This document shows positions 56,144 through 64,000 of a DNA stretch of 64,000 nt, piece by piece. Source of the stretch: Arsenophonus sp045399315 (lineage in GTDB: Bacteria > Pseudomonadota > Gammaproteobacteria > Enterobacterales > Enterobacteriaceae). The notes beneath the pieces are model-generated. The model worked only from the letters and a program-made list of their open reading frames with translations. It was not told the DNA's origin and made no database searches. The translations under genes were made by a program, and so were the position numbers. Where the stretch lies: positions 1 through 64,000 of the forward strand of contig DAYVGO010000002.1 in the NCBI GenBank assembly GCA_045399315.1, given 5' to 3'. Every line of letters starts with the position of its first letter. The stretch's first letter is position 1.

Positions 56144-57117
56144 AAGTAGATCCATTGATTACGATGTTGTGTAATATCTGTGGCATTAAATTGAAACAAT
56201 TTTTTTGGCACCGGTATTTGTTGATAAACTTTAGGTAAAGGTATATCAGTCACTGGATACATCCAATTGGTTGTTGGCAGCGTTTTTTGAAATGTTGGCG
56301 AAAGCATAAATTGCAAAAATTGTTGCGCAAGTTTGGGTTGTTTACTACTTGCTAACTGGGCTGCAACTTCAATTTGCAAATAGTGACCTTCACTAAATAA
56401 TGCCGCTGCATAATTATTTTTTTTATCATTTAACAAATGAAAACCTGGTGAAGAGCTATAACTGAGTACAAAATCACTTTCACCTTTTAAGAACAGTCCA
56501 TACGATTCGCTCCAACCTTTAGTAATGGTTATTGTTTTTTTCGCCATTTTTTGCCAAGCTTGGGCACTTTTTTCGCCGTAAATTTTTTGTATCCAAAGTA
56601 ATAAACCTAGACCTGGCGTACTGGTGCGCGGATCTTGGTAAATAATTTTCCATGGCTGGCCACTGTTAATCAGTTCATCAAGACTTTTAGGAACTTTCGT
56701 GATGCGTTTTTTATCATAAATAAAAGCAAAATAACCATAATCGTAAGGAATGAAAATGTTGTTATCCCATTTTATTGGTAACTTTAGTTGGTTTGTATTA
56801 ATTTGACTCTCGGTAAACAAGCCAGTTTTTTTAGCTAGATCAATTAGGTTATTATCAAGTCCAAGTACAATATCGGCCGGACTATTTTTTCCTTCCATTC
56901 TGAGTCGATTTAATAAAGCAACCCCATCATTTAGACCAATTAGCCTAAGTTTACAGTTGCAAATTTGTTCAAAGGCAGGTTTTATTATAGGTCCAGGCCC
57001 CCAATCTGCGATAAAGGGATCATAGGTATAAATTGTTAATATAGGTTTTGCTGGCAGCGCGAAAGTTGAACAAGATATTAAGCCGATACTAACTATTTTT
57101 AGAATTACATTCTTCAA
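56119..57117 (-). CDS. thiB: Thiamine-binding periplasmic protein
   Basis: ThiB (TbpA) captures thiamine and its phosphates in the periplasm. The start is TTG 57117 (MKNVILKIVSIGLISCST), with AGGAGA nine to ten bases upstream; the signal peptide is cut near FALPAKP. The mature protein opens LTIYTYDPFIADWGPGP and has VLGLDNNLIDLA, IPYDYGYFAFIYDK and WSESYGLFLKGESDFVLSY, which line the thiamine pocket. The 332 residues match the family. It is first in the operon behind a TPP riboswitch. Confidence 0.97.
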   Translation of the reverse strand: MKNVILKIVSIGLISCSTFALPAKPILTIYTYDPFIADWGPGPIIKPAFEQICNCKLRLIGLNDGVALLNRLRMEGKNSPADIVLGLDNNLIDLAKKTGLFTESQINTNQLKLPIKWDNNIFIPYDYGYFAFIYDKKRITKVPKSLDELINSGQPWKIIYQDPRTSTPGLGLLLWIQKIYGEKSAQAWQKMAKKTITITKGWSESYGLFLKGESDFVLSYSSSPGFHLLNDKKNNYAAALFSEGHYLQIEVAAQLASSKQPKLAQQFLQFMLSPTFQKTLPTTNWMYPVTDIPLPKVYQQIPVPKKLFQFNATDITQHRNQWIYLWQNAVSH

Positions 57118-57213
57118 TACTGAGTTCTCCTATATAATTAAATAAACGTCATGTTATAGGATCTGAAAAATAGACAGTAATGAAGCTGTTTGTCGATGAA
57201 TAAATCATTCGAA

Positions 57214-57310
57214 TGGCTCAAATTCCTACGCCGATATTAATCAGATCAGGTTCGACGGGTTTTTCTCAGCTAGTTATTAATAACATTGATATATAGATAG
57301 CACCCCGTTG
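57214..57310 (-). promoter_or_regulatory. TPP riboswitch (THI element) upstream of thiB
   Basis: On the minus strand: CAACGGGGTGC, then CTGAGAAAAACCCGTCGAAC, CTGATCTGATTAATATCGGC and GTAGGAATTTGAG, the conserved blocks of the thiamine pyrophosphate aptamer in the right order. High TPP should shut down thiBPQ. About 95 bases separate it from the thiB start, enough for the expression platform. Confidence 0.96.
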
Positions 57311-57429
57311 AGATGGCCTTATTGTAAGGTGTTATCGTATAATTGCAAATACTATATTTGATAAAGGCTTACAATATAGAGTAGTATGAAGTAATAAGCT
57401 ATCTTTCAAATTTTTAACGAGGTAGTCAG

Positions 57430-57960
57430 ATGGTTGACAATGATGGCTACCGCCCGAATGTAGGAATTGTAATTTGTAATCGGCAAGGCCAGGTATTATG
57501 GGCTCGTCGCTATGGGCAGCATTCATGGCAGTTCCCTCAAGGAGGCATTAATCCTGAAGAATCACCAGAACAGGCAATGTATCGGGAACTATTCGAAGAG
57601 GTTGGGTTGGATCGTAAAGATGTTAAAATATTAGCATCGACCCGGAACTGGTTACGTTACAAATTACCTAAACGTTTGGTGCGTTGGGACACAAAGCCAG
57701 TTTGTATTGGTCAAAAACAACGTTGGTTTTTGTTACAATTGGTTTGTAATGAACATAATATTGATATGCAGCGAAGTAAAACGCCTGAATTTGATAGTTG
57801 GCGTTGGGTAAGTTATTGGTATCCTGTTCGTCAGGTTGTTTCCTTTAAACGGGATGTTTATCGACGTGTTATGAAAGAATTTGCTCCGATTGTTATGTCT
57901 TTGCAGAGTATTGCCATGACACCAAATAAGGCTCATTCATATAGACGTAAACTCAGCTAA
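57430..57960 (+). CDS. rppH: RNA pyrophosphohydrolase RppH
   Basis: RppH removes pyrophosphate from the 5' ends of mRNA and so starts RNase E decay. The 176-residue protein opens MVDNDGYRPNVGIVICNRQG, and the Nudix box runs from GGINPEESPEQAMYRELFEE into VG with all catalytic Glu residues. RNWLRYKLPKRLVRWD and VKRDVYRRV-like segments follow. Length is that of E. coli (176). In E. coli ptsP follows, but here lgt comes 231 bases later. Confidence 0.97.
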   Translation: MVDNDGYRPNVGIVICNRQGQVLWARRYGQHSWQFPQGGINPEESPEQAMYRELFEEVGLDRKDVKILASTRNWLRYKLPKRLVRWDTKPVCIGQKQRWFLLQLVCNEHNIDMQRSKTPEFDSWRWVSYWYPVRQVVSFKRDVYRRVMKEFAPIVMSLQSIAMTPNKAHSYRRKLS

Positions 57961-58024
57961 ATTAATTTAGCAAAAATAGCTAATGTTCAATAGTAGACTT
58001 TTGTCATTTATAAAGAGAAAAAAG

Positions 58025-58044
58025 AGGGTAGTGAAAGCTACTCT
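58025..58044 (+). terminator. rppH terminator
   Basis: AGGGTAG (58025-58031) pairs with CTACTCT (58038-58044), one G-U pair, loop TGAAAG, followed by GCTTTATTATTT. It lies 65 bases past the rppH stop. Confidence 0.6.
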
Positions 58045-58191
58045 GCTTTATTATTTGGCAACTTCTACTTGTTGAAAATCCACATTAAATAGATTTGTTG
58101 ATGTATTAATAAATAGAATATTATTAGATTTTTTAAACCGCATGCCGTCATGCAATTCTAACAAGCTCTATAAAAATAAAGAGTGGAGATA

Positions 58192-59091
58192 ATGAATAAT
58201 AGTTATATTGTGTTTCCTAATATTGATCCTGTTATATTCTCGATTGGTCCAGTAGCCCTGCATTGGTATGGTTTGATGTATTTGGTGGGATTTGTTTTTG
58301 CTCTGTGGTTGGCAAAGCGGAGAGCAGGCAAAGCCAATAGTGGCTGGACAAAAGATGGAATTGAAAATCTGCTTTATATCGGTTTCTTAGGTGTTTTTAT
58401 CGGTGGCCGTTTAGGCTATGTTTTATTTTATAATTTACCTGTATTCCTGAATAATCCGTTGTATCTTTTTAAAGTTTGGGATGGAGGAATGTCTTTTCAT
58501 GGCGGTTTAATTGGTGTGATATGTGCTATGTGGTGGTTTGCTCGTAGAACTCATCGGCATTTTTTCCAAGTTTCGGATTTTGTGGCGCCATTAATTCCAT
58601 TTGGATTAGGCATGGGGAGGATTGGTAATTTTATTAATGGCGAGCTTTGGGGTCGGGTAACATTAGATACCCCATGGGCAATGTTATTCCCAGGCTCACG
58701 AGGTGAAGACATACAGGTTGTCAGTCAAGACCCTTCTTTATTACCTATTTTGGAGCAGTATGGTGTATTACCACGACACCCTTCCCAACTTTATGAGATG
58801 TTCTTTGAAGGGATCATTTTATTTATTATTTTGAATTTATTTATTCACAAGCTTCGTCCAATGGGAAGTGTTTCAGGTCTGTTTTTAATTGGTTATGGTG
58901 TTTTCCGTATTTTTGTTGAATTTTTCCGGCAGCCAGATGCGCAGTTAGGGCTTTTGGGTGGTATAAGTATGGGACAAATTTTGTCAGTTCCTATGATTAT
59001 TATTGGTATTTTTATGATGATCTGGGCATATAAAAAAGGTAGTTATTGTACAAATTATTCAATTACTAGCAAGACAGGAAAAAGCAAGTAA
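58192..59091 (+). CDS. lgt: Prolipoprotein diacylglyceryl transferase
   Basis: Lgt adds diacylglycerol to the lipobox Cys of prelipoproteins in the inner membrane. ATG 58192 (MNNSYIVFPNIDPVIFS) is preceded by GGAG and gives 299 residues; an upstream GTG lies inside the ribosome binding site. About seven helices are visible, with the motif GGMSFHGGLIGV (essential His) and the signature GRIGNFINGELWGRVT. It lies directly upstream of thyA, as in E. coli. Confidence 0.97.
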   Translation: MNNSYIVFPNIDPVIFSIGPVALHWYGLMYLVGFVFALWLAKRRAGKANSGWTKDGIENLLYIGFLGVFIGGRLGYVLFYNLPVFLNNPLYLFKVWDGGMSFHGGLIGVICAMWWFARRTHRHFFQVSDFVAPLIPFGLGMGRIGNFINGELWGRVTLDTPWAMLFPGSRGEDIQVVSQDPSLLPILEQYGVLPRHPSQLYEMFFEGIILFIILNLFIHKLRPMGSVSGLFLIGYGVFRIFVEFFRQPDAQLGLLGGISMGQILSVPMIIIGIFMMIWAYKKGSYCTNYSITSKTGKSK

Positions 59092-59165
59092 CAGAAGATT
59101 TTAATCCGGCTTTTTTACTGATCAATAGTCTTAAATAAATAATATGTTTTAGGTGAGTACTAATA

Positions 59166-60017
59166 ATGAAACAATATCTGGATTTATGTCAGCGTATTAT
59201 TGATGAAGGTCAGTGGATAAAGAATAAGCGTACTGGGGTTCGATGTTTAACGGTCGTCAATGCTGATCTTGAATATGATGTCGCTAATAATCAGTTTCCT
59301 TTAATTACTACGCGTAAAAGTTTTTATAAAACTGCTATTGCTGAATTAATAGGTTATCTCAGGGGTTATTCTAGTGCTGCACAATTTCGAGATATTGGTT
59401 GTAATACATGGAATGCCAATGCCAATGAAAATCAGGCATGGCTTAATAATCCGCATCGTAAAGGCGAAGATGATATGGGGCGGGTTTATGGTGTTCAAGG
59501 GCGCTCTTGGCAGCGGCCTGATGGTACTTATTTAGATCAGTTACAAAAAGTCATTAGTAACCTTTCGGCTGGCATTGATGATCGTGCAGAAATAATCACT
59601 TTTTATAATCCGGGTGAATTTGAATTAGGTTGTTTACGTCCTTGTATACATACTCACACTTTTTCTCTTTTAGCTGATACACTTTATTTAACTTCATATC
59701 AACGTAGCTGCGATGTTCCTTTGGGATTGAACTTTAACCAAATTCAGTGTTTTGTTTTACTAGCGTTAATTGCTCAGATCACGGGACATAAACCAGGAAA
59801 GGCTTATCATAAGATAGTGAATGCTCACATTTATGAAAACCAACTGTCGATTATGCGTGATATTCAGTTGAAGCGTGCTCCATATTCTTTGCCGCAACTG
59901 AGCATTAACCCTGACATTAAAACATTAAAGGATATTGAAACTTGGGTCAGTAGTAATGATTTTGAAGTCATTGGCTATCAATATCATGATGCAATTAAAT
60001 ATCCATTTACTGTATAA
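59166..60017 (+). CDS. thyA: Thymidylate synthase (Vibrio-like 283-residue form)
   Basis: ThyA methylates dUMP to dTMP. The protein (MKQYLDLCQRIIDEGQWIKN) is 283 residues, not the 264 of E. coli, and matches the divergent form I know from Vibrio and Shewanella: NPHRKGEDDMGRVYGVQGRS, PGEFELGCLRPCIHTHTFSL with the catalytic Cys, YQRSCDVPLGLNFNQIQC and AYHKIVNAHIYENQLS. Active-site residues are complete. It holds the normal enteric place between lgt and the prepilin-like genes, so replacement in situ or lineage-specific inheritance are both possible. Confidence 0.96.
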   Translation: MKQYLDLCQRIIDEGQWIKNKRTGVRCLTVVNADLEYDVANNQFPLITTRKSFYKTAIAELIGYLRGYSSAAQFRDIGCNTWNANANENQAWLNNPHRKGEDDMGRVYGVQGRSWQRPDGTYLDQLQKVISNLSAGIDDRAEIITFYNPGEFELGCLRPCIHTHTFSLLADTLYLTSYQRSCDVPLGLNFNQIQCFVLLALIAQITGHKPGKAYHKIVNAHIYENQLSIMRDIQLKRAPYSLPQLSINPDIKTLKDIETWVSSNDFEVIGYQYHDAIKYPFTV

Positions 60018-60108
60018 CTAATGTTATCGATTATTTTGATATCAATCTGTAGCAATGCAATCGTTAGCATATTGCTATTTTTAATTAACATGATACTTTA
60101 ATTAGTAA

Positions 60109-60145
60109 TAAAAGCCTCTAAAAACATTAAAATTTGGGAGGCGTT
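60109..60145 (+). terminator. Probable thyA terminator
   Basis: AAAAGCCTC (60109-60117) and GAGGCGTTT (60137-60145) form an imperfect stem with a 19-base loop, followed by CTATCTTTGTTTTT. The large loop makes it a weaker candidate. Confidence 0.4.
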
Positions 60146-60159
60146 TCTATCTTTGTTTT

Positions 60160-60312
60160 TCAATTTCTGTAACACCAGTTTTCTTAATCGAGCTGTTTCC
60201 CTTCAATCTCATTACGGTTTAGCAATCAGTCGGAAGATATTTCGCTCATTATTTCTGGCTTAGAACGAATACGTTTATGTAGCAATTACAGGTTGGGAGG
60301 AATAGCAAGGTG
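60160..60312 (+). pseudogene. ppdA: Relic of prepilin-like gene ppdA
   Basis: Only the C-terminal part is visible. One frame reads FNFCNTSFLNRAVSLQSHYG and, after a shift, IISGLERIRLCSNYRLGG to a TAA overlapping the ppdB start; the GLERIRLC segment resembles the WGRLRLC end of PpdA. The N-terminal prepilin helix is gone. The position between thyA and ppdB supports the assignment. PpdA is a minor pseudopilin. Confidence 0.5.
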
Positions 60313-60907
60313 CTAAATAAACAAATGTCTTCTGCTTTTAAACAACAAGGCTTTTCATTACTTGAAGTGCTGGTGAGCTTAGTAATAAGAAGTATCATTT
60401 TGCTCGCTATTATAACGCTATACCCATTACTGACGCAGCATGTTAATGGATTATACCAAATGTATCATCTTGATATTGTGGCACGACAATTTTTATTAAT
60501 GTTAGAAAAAGATGCTCGACGTTCAGGTTACTGTTTTGGTGATTGTGTTGGAGTAGTATTGAAAATTAGTGAAAAACAAAGGGAGGCAAAACATTCCTGT
60601 ATTCGACTTATTTACGATTACAATTTAGATGGTAAATTGAAAAAAGCAAAAGATGAATCTTCTGATTTTTTTAGCTATCGAATGCATCGAGGTATGTTGT
60701 AAATACACCGTAGTAGAGTAGATTGTGAAGGGCAGGGATGAATAAATCTATTTGATCCTAAGCAGGTAGTAGTTTCACAATTTATTTTAAAAGAGTGGCA
60801 ATGGGTGAAAAACATTTTTTGGCGGTGTCTTTGAGTTTATTTCCGTGAGCATATCCCAATAGTTTGAGGAAATATAATCTGAGAGTTTATTTAAGAAATT
60901 AATCGAT
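60310..60907 (+). pseudogene. ppdB: Broken prepilin-like gene ppdB
   Basis: GTG 60310, nine bases after GGAGG, starts MLNKQMSSAFKQQGFSLLEV, with a prepilin peptidase site (QG|FSLLEVL) and hydrophobic helix followed by RRSGYCFGDCVGV. A frame change after 60690 is followed by SRVDCEGQG, a TGA (60737) and FDPKQVVVSQFILKEWQW in the PpdB-like frame. The usual 187 codons are thus cut at 130. It is a minor pseudopilin of a type IV-pilus-like or DNA-uptake apparatus. Confidence 0.75.
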
Positions 60908-61374
60908 GTGAAACAGATAAATTGTACTTTTCCTCAAGAGGCTGAACAGAAAGGAAGCATTTTATTAATGGCAATAATAATGCTTATAACTATGAGTCTA
61001 TTAATGTTAAAAGCGTTGCATCATCATCAGAATAATCTATTGCGGGTGTTGGAAGGTGAACACAGTTATTGGCTTTTTTGAGCTAGCAGAGTCTGCATTA
61101 GCATGGAGAGAATATCAACCTTGGGGTTATTACTAAGGAAAAAAATTCTGTATGGTCTTGTCAACAGCTATTAGGCGCTAATTTTACAAGTTGTTTACGA
61201 CACTATAAAAATAATTATTTTCTACTAGCTGGCCATGCTTATTTTTAGGGTAAAGCAGTATTTTCATTTTATCGATGGCTTAAGAAAGATAACAATGTAA
61301 CGGCTGACTTTGTACCTTTAAAGCAGGGATGACTGGATTTTTGTCCCGTTAAGAAAACGGAATCTTGTCAATGA
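60908..61374 (+). pseudogene. ygdB: Broken ygdB (DUF2509)
   Basis: GTG 60908 starts KQINCTFPQEAEQKGSILLM, followed by the hydrophobic segment AIIMLITMSLLMLKALHHHQ and NNLLRVLEGEHSYWLF. A frameshift and several stops follow from 61080; the end LKQG, a TGA in place of Trp, then LDFCPVKKTESCQ is readable up to TGA 61372-61374. The gene belongs to the ppdA-ppdB-ygdB-ppdC cluster. Confidence 0.7.
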
Positions 61375-61735
61375 AAAGTTCTATACCTAGTCAGCAATAT
61401 GAAATGGTGATAACCGAAGTTATGATCGCAATCGTGTTATTTGCTATTTCATCTATAGCATTAACAAAATATGTTTGTAATTTAATGTCAGGTTTTTTTC
61501 TTGCGTGGCAAAAAACACAGCAACTTTGCTTGATGCACACTTTTTTTGAGAGTGAAGAAGCGATATTAGGCTTTGATTCAATTATTGCAGATATAATGAA
61601 GTAAGATCCCTAAAAAATTTGATTTATCATATCGTTATAAAATGTTACAAATAACTGTCAGCAGATATTAGTGACATTTAAACTGCCTTATCATCAATTG
61701 ACTGCTGCACCAAGGTGGTATTGTTCGTCGGGGAG
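61371..61735 (+). pseudogene. ppdC: Decayed prepilin-like gene ppdC
   Basis: ATG 61371 overlaps the ygdB stop. The frame reads MKSSIPSQQYEMVITEVMIA with the hydrophobic helix of a pseudopilin, but the prepilin peptidase site is lost: the Gly before the usual FSLPE is replaced (YEMVITEVM). The open frame stops at 61604 after 77 codons; weak homology (MLQITVSADI) seems to continue toward recC. It is probably non-functional. Confidence 0.6.
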
Positions 61736-61740
61736 AGGTT

Positions 61741-64000
61741 ATGTTACAAATTTATCATTCTAATCAATTAGATATTCTTAAAGAACTTATTTCTAGTTTG
61801 ATCAAAAAGAGTCCCTTGAACAATCCATTTGAACAAGAAATTATTCTGGTTCAAAGTCCAGGTATGGCGCAGTGGTTACAAATAGAGCTTGCACAAAGTC
61901 TCGGAATTGCAGCCAATATCTCTTTTCCATTACCGGCAACTTTTATTTGGGACATGTTTACCCGAGTTTTATCTGATATTCCGCCAGAGAGCGCTTTTAC
62001 CAAAGGGGCAATGGCTTGGAAATTAATGACAATTTTACCCACCTTGTTACATGAACCTGAGTTTGAACCACTTAGGCAATATCTTAATGAGGATATGGAG
62101 AAGCGTAAGTTGTATCAATTATCAGGTCGTATTGCTGATCTCTTTGATCAATATTTAGTTTACCGTCCCCAATGGTTAGAAAGTTGGCGTAATAAACAAC
62201 TCGTTGACGGTTTAAGTGAGAATCAGCAATGGCAAAAACGCCTTTGGTTAGCGTTAATAGAGTATACTGAAAAGCTTAATCAACCTAAATGGCATCGGGC
62301 AAATATTTATCAACAACTTATCCAAAATTTGTATGCCAATGTGCCTGCAGTGGTTAAGTTGCCGAAACGTGTCTTTATCTGTGGTATTGCCACATTACCA
62401 CCTGTTTATTTACAGACATTAGATGCTCTTGGCCACCATATAGATATTCATTTAATGTTTACAAATCCATGTCGTTATTATTGGGCGGATATTCAGAGCT
62501 ATGCTTGTTTGGCCAAACTCGAACAACGTAAATTAAAAACTTATCGTGATCAGCATGAAATTGCGCGTTTCAAGGAGGGAAATTCACCTGATGCATTATT
62601 TAATCAACAGGGCGAACAATCGCTTACTAACCCATTATTAGCTTCTTGGGGTAAATTAGGGCGTGATAACCTCTATTTTCTTTCTCAGTTAGAGCACTCT
62701 AATGAGATTGCTGCCTTTGTCGATTTATCGCGTGATTGTTTGCTACATCAAATTCAGCAAGATATTTTGGACTTAGAAGATCACGCTCAACTTGGTCTAA
62801 CCGAAGCGGATTTCAATCATAGTTTTTCCAAAAGACGATTAAGTAAACAGGATAAGTCACTGACATTTCATTCATGCCATAGTCCGCAGAGAGAAGTTGA
62901 AGTACTGCAAGATTATTTATTACGTCTATTTGAGGAAGAGCCAACTCTGACCCCCAAAGATATCATTGTGATGGTGGCTGATATCGACAGTTATGCACCT
63001 TATATACAGGCTGTGTTTAGTTATATATCGCCTGAGCGTTATCTACCTTTTTCTATTTCAGATCGAAACGCCAGGCAAGTGTATCCTATTTTGCAAGCGT
63101 TTATTTCATTACTTGATTTACCTCAAAGTCGTTTTACGACCGAGCAAGTATTGGCTTTATTAGAAGTACCTGTACTGGCTCGTCGATTTGCTATTTACGA
63201 TGATGAGTTGTGTTTATTACGTCGATGGATTAACGAATCAGGGATACGTTGGGGGCTTGATGATAAAAATATTGAAATGTTGGAATTACCAGTAATAGGG
63301 CAGAATACTTGGGCTTTTGGTTTAAATAGAATGCTACTTGGTTATGCGATGGATAGCCATTTAGGGACTTGGAATAAAATTTTGCCTTATGATGAATGTA
63401 CCGGGTTATCCGCTAAATTAGCTGGGCAGCTTGCTGCATTTATTGATTCATTGGCGAATTGGAGAACTATTCTTAATCAGGAAAGGAAATTGTCAGAATG
63501 GCTGCCATTATGTCAATGCCTGTTAGATGCTTTTTTTGAGTCTGATGAGCAAATTGAAGCAATATTCATTTTTATACTCCAGCAATGGCAGAAAATTATT
63601 GAGACTGGAATAGCGGCAAAATATGACAATATTGTTCCTTTATCACTTATTCGCGATGAGTTAGCAACTTGTTTTGATGATGAAAAAATTAGTCAACGTT
63701 TTCTTGCTGGCGCAATCAATTTTTGTACTCTAATGCCTATGCGTTCTATTCCTTTTAAAGTTGTATGTTTATTGGGTATGAACGACCAAATATATCCACG
63801 TTCAATACCGCCATTGGGGTTTGATTTAATGGCTGAACAACCACAGCGTGGAGACAGGAAACGTCGAGATGATGATCGTTATCTATTTTTGGAGGCGTTA
63901 AATTCTGCTTCTCAACTATTTTATCTTAGCTATATTGGACATGCTATGCGTGACAATCAACCACATAATCCCTCACTACTAGTAAATGAATTACTTGATT
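61741..64000 (+). CDS. recC: Exodeoxyribonuclease V subunit RecC (cut by the window edge)
   Basis: RecC is the Chi-recognising scaffold of RecBCD, which repairs double-strand breaks. ATG 61741 follows GGGGAGAGG and reads MLQIYHSNQLDILKELISSL. The frame stays open for 753 codons to the window end, of about 1120 expected. Clear landmarks are MAQWLQIELAQSLGIAANIS, LFDQYLVYRPQWLESW, FTNPCRYYWADIQ, HSCHSPQREVEVLQDYL, DIIVMVADIDSYAPYIQAVF and VCLLGMNDQIYPRS followed by PQRGDRKRRDDDRYLFLEAL. It is intact as far as seen, downstream of the ruined prepilin-like cluster. Confidence 0.98.
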   Translation, partial: MLQIYHSNQLDILKELISSLIKKSPLNNPFEQEIILVQSPGMAQWLQIELAQSLGIAANISFPLPATFIWDMFTRVLSDIPPESAFTKGAMAWKLMTILPTLLHEPEFEPLRQYLNEDMEKRKLYQLSGRIADLFDQYLVYRPQWLESWRNKQLVDGLSENQQWQKRLWLALIEYTEKLNQPKWHRANIYQQLIQNLYANVPAVVKLPKRVFICGIATLPPVYLQTLDALGHHIDIHLMFTNPCRYYWADIQSYACLAKLEQRKLKTYRDQHEIARFKEGNSPDALFNQQGEQSLTNPLLASWGKLGRDNLYFLSQLEHSNEIAAFVDLSRDCLLHQIQQDILDLEDHAQLGLTEADFNHSFSKRRLSKQDKSLTFHSCHSPQREVEVLQDYLLRLFEEEPTLTPKDIIVMVADIDSYAPYIQAVFSYISPERYLPFSISDRNARQVYPILQAFISLLDLPQSRFTTEQVLALLEVPVLARRFAIYDDELCLLRRWINESGIRWGLDDKNIEMLELPVIGQNTWAFGLNRMLLGYAMDSHLGTWNKILPYDECTGLSAKLAGQLAAFIDSLANWRTILNQERKLSEWLPLCQCLLDAFFESDEQIEAIFIFILQQWQKIIETGIAAKYDNIVPLSLIRDELATCFDDEKISQRFLAGAINFCTLMPMRSIPFKVVCLLGMNDQIYPRSIPPLGFDLMAEQPQRGDRKRRDDDRYLFLEALNSASQLFYLSYIGHAMRDNQPHNPSLLVNELLD

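Noticed and set aside
58183..58191. GTG start for lgt nine bases before the ATG
   Set aside because: The GTG lies within the Shine-Dalgarno sequence, which correctly serves the ATG at 58192.
60018..60160. Possible small RNA downstream of thyA
   Set aside because: Only an imperfect stem that fits a thyA terminator is present, with no separate promoter.
1..64000. CRISPR arrays, insertion sequences, prophage, integrase and rRNA genes
   Set aside because: I looked for regularly spaced repeats, transposase-like frames, phage genes and rRNA landmarks and saw none.

Overview
The window comes from an AT-rich gammaproteobacterium of the order Enterobacterales. Almost every intact protein is a clear orthologue of an Escherichia coli protein, and the gene order follows several E. 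coli blocks. The AT-rich intergenic sequence, the many fresh pseudogenes and the full-length essential genes suggest a facultative or recently host-restricted insect symbiont. An Arsenophonus-like member of the Morganellaceae is my best guess; this is inference from style and similarity, not a database result.

Layout. Positions 1-10200 are an accessory, decaying zone. It holds a small unrecognised gene, a broken multidrug MFS transporter, a broken MgtE magnesium transporter behind an M-box-like riboswitch, a broken DedA protein, and the fructose PTS operon, in which fruB and fruA are dead but fruK is open. A DUF1624 membrane acyltransferase-like gene follows. Positions 10300-16800 hold tRNA-Ile2(CAU), the macromolecular synthesis operon rpsU-dnaG-rpoD, tsaD and plsY. 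Positions 17100-37900 hold folB, cca, ygiM, relics of ygiF and glnE, then hldE, ubiK, an FMN riboswitch with ribB, ygiC-ygiB-tolC, a broken nudF, cpdA-yqiA-parE, parC, plsC and ftsP. Positions 39600-51800 hold folA, the lptD-surA-pdxA-rsmA-apaG-apaH cluster, djlA, a broken rluA and rapA. Positions 51800-53850 are almost empty apart from one orphan gene. Positions 53850-64000 hold thiBPQ behind a TPP riboswitch, rppH, lgt, thyA, four decayed type IV prepilin-like genes (ppdA, ppdB, ygdB, ppdC) and the first two thirds of recC, cut by the window edge.

Functional picture. Replication, transcription, translation accuracy, envelope assembly (LptD, SurA, TolC, Lgt, PlsY, PlsC, HldE), folate and thymidylate, riboflavin, and thiamine uptake are kept. 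Sugar uptake by the fructose PTS, magnesium import by MgtE, glutamine synthetase adenylylation (glnE), triphosphatase YgiF, ADP-ribose hydrolysis (nudF), one rRNA/tRNA pseudouridine synthase (rluA) and the prepilin-like cluster are being lost. Many of the lesions are one-base indels, often in homopolymer runs, and nonsense changes, so the decay looks recent. I found no insertion sequence, prophage, CRISPR array or rRNA operon. I did not find a convincing new multi-gene system; the most novel items are small unannotated genes, orphan regulatory RNA ahead of dead genes, and an isolated intact fruK.
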